Below the pieces are notes generated by a model that saw only the letters and a program-made list of their open reading frames with translations, had not been told where the DNA came from and made no database searches. A stretch of DNA of 64,000 nt from Rotaria sp. Silwood1 (lineage: Eukaryota > Rotifera > Eurotatoria > Philodinida > Philodinidae), in contig CAJNOP010000016.1 of assembly GCA_905250075.1 (NCBI GenBank), positions 715,661-779,660 on the forward strand. Reading direction: 5' to 3'. The translations under genes were made by a program, and so were the position numbers. Shown here piece after piece: positions 62,417-64,000 of the stretch (the stretch's first letter is position 1; every line of letters begins with the position of its first letter).

Positions 62417-64000
62417 AGCTTATTAGGTTCAGATGTTTTGTTGATTTTAATAAACTCACAAATCTTTTACTTGTGCTGTACCTATTTTCTTAGCATCATA
62501 CTGGCGCATACATCAAGCTTATATACATCTATTGAAAGATGATTCTCATCTATCAAGTAAGCATAAAAAAAGAAGCTTTGACGTCTTTAGTTTGATGATT
62601 TATTACATATTCGCCGATGATCTATCGTGCATACAGAATGTTTTCATCTTGACATATGAAAGAAAAACTTTTCAGCGTCAACTAAGTGAATTGGTATGAT
62701 AGTAATTATATTTGATGTCAATGGGCAAGAATGATAAATAAACAGTTTGATGTTCTATGCAAAATTGGGCAGACACGCAAAAAAGAACCCATAGATCTTC
62801 TGCTACTATTTCATCAAACTTGTCAAGTATTGTGAAAGAAGTTTCAGTCTTATAAAGTATTGTCAGGAATATTTAGTTGGTTTCCGCAGCCTTAAGAAAA
62901 CTTGAGGTTTTCGATAATACCAATTTTGATACTCTCAAAATATCGTTATGTTGCTACTACAAAATTTGATCAGTTTTTTCTAATATCTTCAAAATATTGT
63001 AGGAAACTAATATTGTCAAAACTGTTGGTTTAGTACATCAAAGAGATATTCGAAGATTCTTTTTCGGTTTAGAAAAGTAATTCATCGGAAATTAATTAAG
63101 ACAATTTCTGAAGCCCTTCTGTGCTGGACTTTAAACAGAGAATCGAACCCAGCTTTCGATGTTTTTTCTCTGAATTTTAAATCTCTCAATCAATAAAAAC
63201 TTAATGGAGATTAATATCATTAAAAACGAGAACACTATATTTTCTATATTGAGGTTTACACTAACAATGAATATAATAGCTCTCAGTGTGAAAAAAATTA
63301 TGTAGGTTGTTTTGATATTGAAGATCTACGAATCGCACGTTTCTTAACTCAACGTTTAATCAAATATTCGAGAGCTTTCGTCTAATGTCTGTCAAAGTTC
63401 GATAAAGTTTCTGGTATTTCTTTCCTAATTTTCACTACTCACAACACTTTTATAGTTACGAAAGTTTACTGATAGTCCTAAGGAATTCTAGAAATCATAG
63501 AAAATTCTGGAATTCAGAACTCCGTTCTTTACCTCTTGAGTTTTCATCGACTATATTTAGAAGTGTTCCAGATTCACAACTACTATTCGTCTCTACCGTA
63601 GAGATGTCCATCGCGGCTGAGAAATCAAACACCGTCGTGCCGTAACGATAGAAATGGAAATTTCGTGCTTCCTTACCACAATGCCATACAAAAAAACCTT
63701 TCGAATTTCATTTTAGTGACTGCTCTGAACTAAAATTGTTGTTACTAGTCTATGACATTCATAAAGTTTAGCAATGTCCTTGAAAAAAATAAACTAGCAT
63801 CCAATCGCCTCAATAAACATTTCCGCTCTGTTAACTATCATGGTTAGAATAAATAAGCGATGGTGAGTGTATTTGATTGTTGAAAACCGCGATACTATAC
63901 TGAAATAAAAAACTGACAATCTCTAACCGAAAAATTTGAATAGATAGAACTATTTGTTGTCATATTCCATTTGAAAGATTTCTATGTTAATGAATCCGTG
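62417..64000. other. Gene-free spacer to window end
   Basis: No frame with coding character. Several similar AATAT-rich blocks (about 62910-63030) give a weakly repetitive look but have no definable unit. Confidence 0.5.

Noticed and set aside
63120..63200. GGGTTCGATTC on the minus strand resembling a tRNA B box
   Set aside because: Flanking sequence does not form T, anticodon or acceptor stems; no tRNA supported.
1..64000. CRISPR arrays, bacterial operons or prophage signals
   Set aside because: Gene structure is clearly eukaryotic (spliced exons, metazoan families); no regularly spaced repeat arrays or Shine-Dalgarno-led operons.

Overview
The window looks like AT-rich metazoan nuclear DNA, most likely from a bdelloid rotifer. 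The evidence is: (i) protein genes with many small exons and short (about 50-65 nt) GT-AG introns mixed with a few 0.5-1.8 kb introns; (ii) a rhodopsin-type GPCR (61388-62416) of the divergent kind that is greatly expanded in bdelloids, with ERH in place of DRY and no NPxxY; (iii) splice-acceptor-like sequence a few bases upstream of many start codons, as expected where mRNAs receive a trans-spliced leader. Coding sequence fills well under half of the window. The rest is AT-rich spacer carrying non-autonomous DNA transposons and inverted repeats.

Layout. 1-1785 (-): 5' part of a KCTD7-like BTB/T1 adaptor. 1954-2418 (-): mitochondrial ATP synthase subunit g, tightly upstream of the KCTD gene. 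2848-4999 (+): phytanoyl-CoA dioxygenase-family enzyme whose third intron holds a foldback MITE. 8711-11885 (-): single-pass membrane protein of unknown function. 14683-17007 (-): small heat-shock protein with two alpha-crystallin domains and a long Ser/Gln/Asn-rich N-terminus. 22126-22743 (-): intronless YrhK-like multi-pass membrane protein. 24120-36123 (-): 11-exon thioester-containing/alpha-2-macroglobulin family protein with an embedded LDL-receptor class A domain and no thioester motif. 36978-39758: cluster of four small mobile elements. 39808-41508 (+): isolated coding-like exons, probably a relic gene. 42757-45295 (-): ETV6/Yan-type ETS repressor with PNT and ETS domains. 49005-49618 (+): neuronal calcium sensor. 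52818-58977 (-): 19-exon nuclear protein resembling QSER1/PRR12. 61388-62416 (-): GPCR.

Most of these genes act independently (energy metabolism, lipid oxidation, stress, innate immunity or junction biology, transcription, calcium signalling). No multi-gene pathway cluster is visible. The only close same-strand pair is ATP5MG followed by KCTD7, 168 nt apart. The most unusual coding locus is the LDLa-bearing, thioester-less macroglobulin. The clearest mobile element is a 451-bp hAT-type MITE with a perfect 8-bp target duplication.

All gene models were spliced by hand from codon phase and GT/AG sites. Exon edges marked as phase-consistent are likely right to within a base or so. Transcript evidence was not available.
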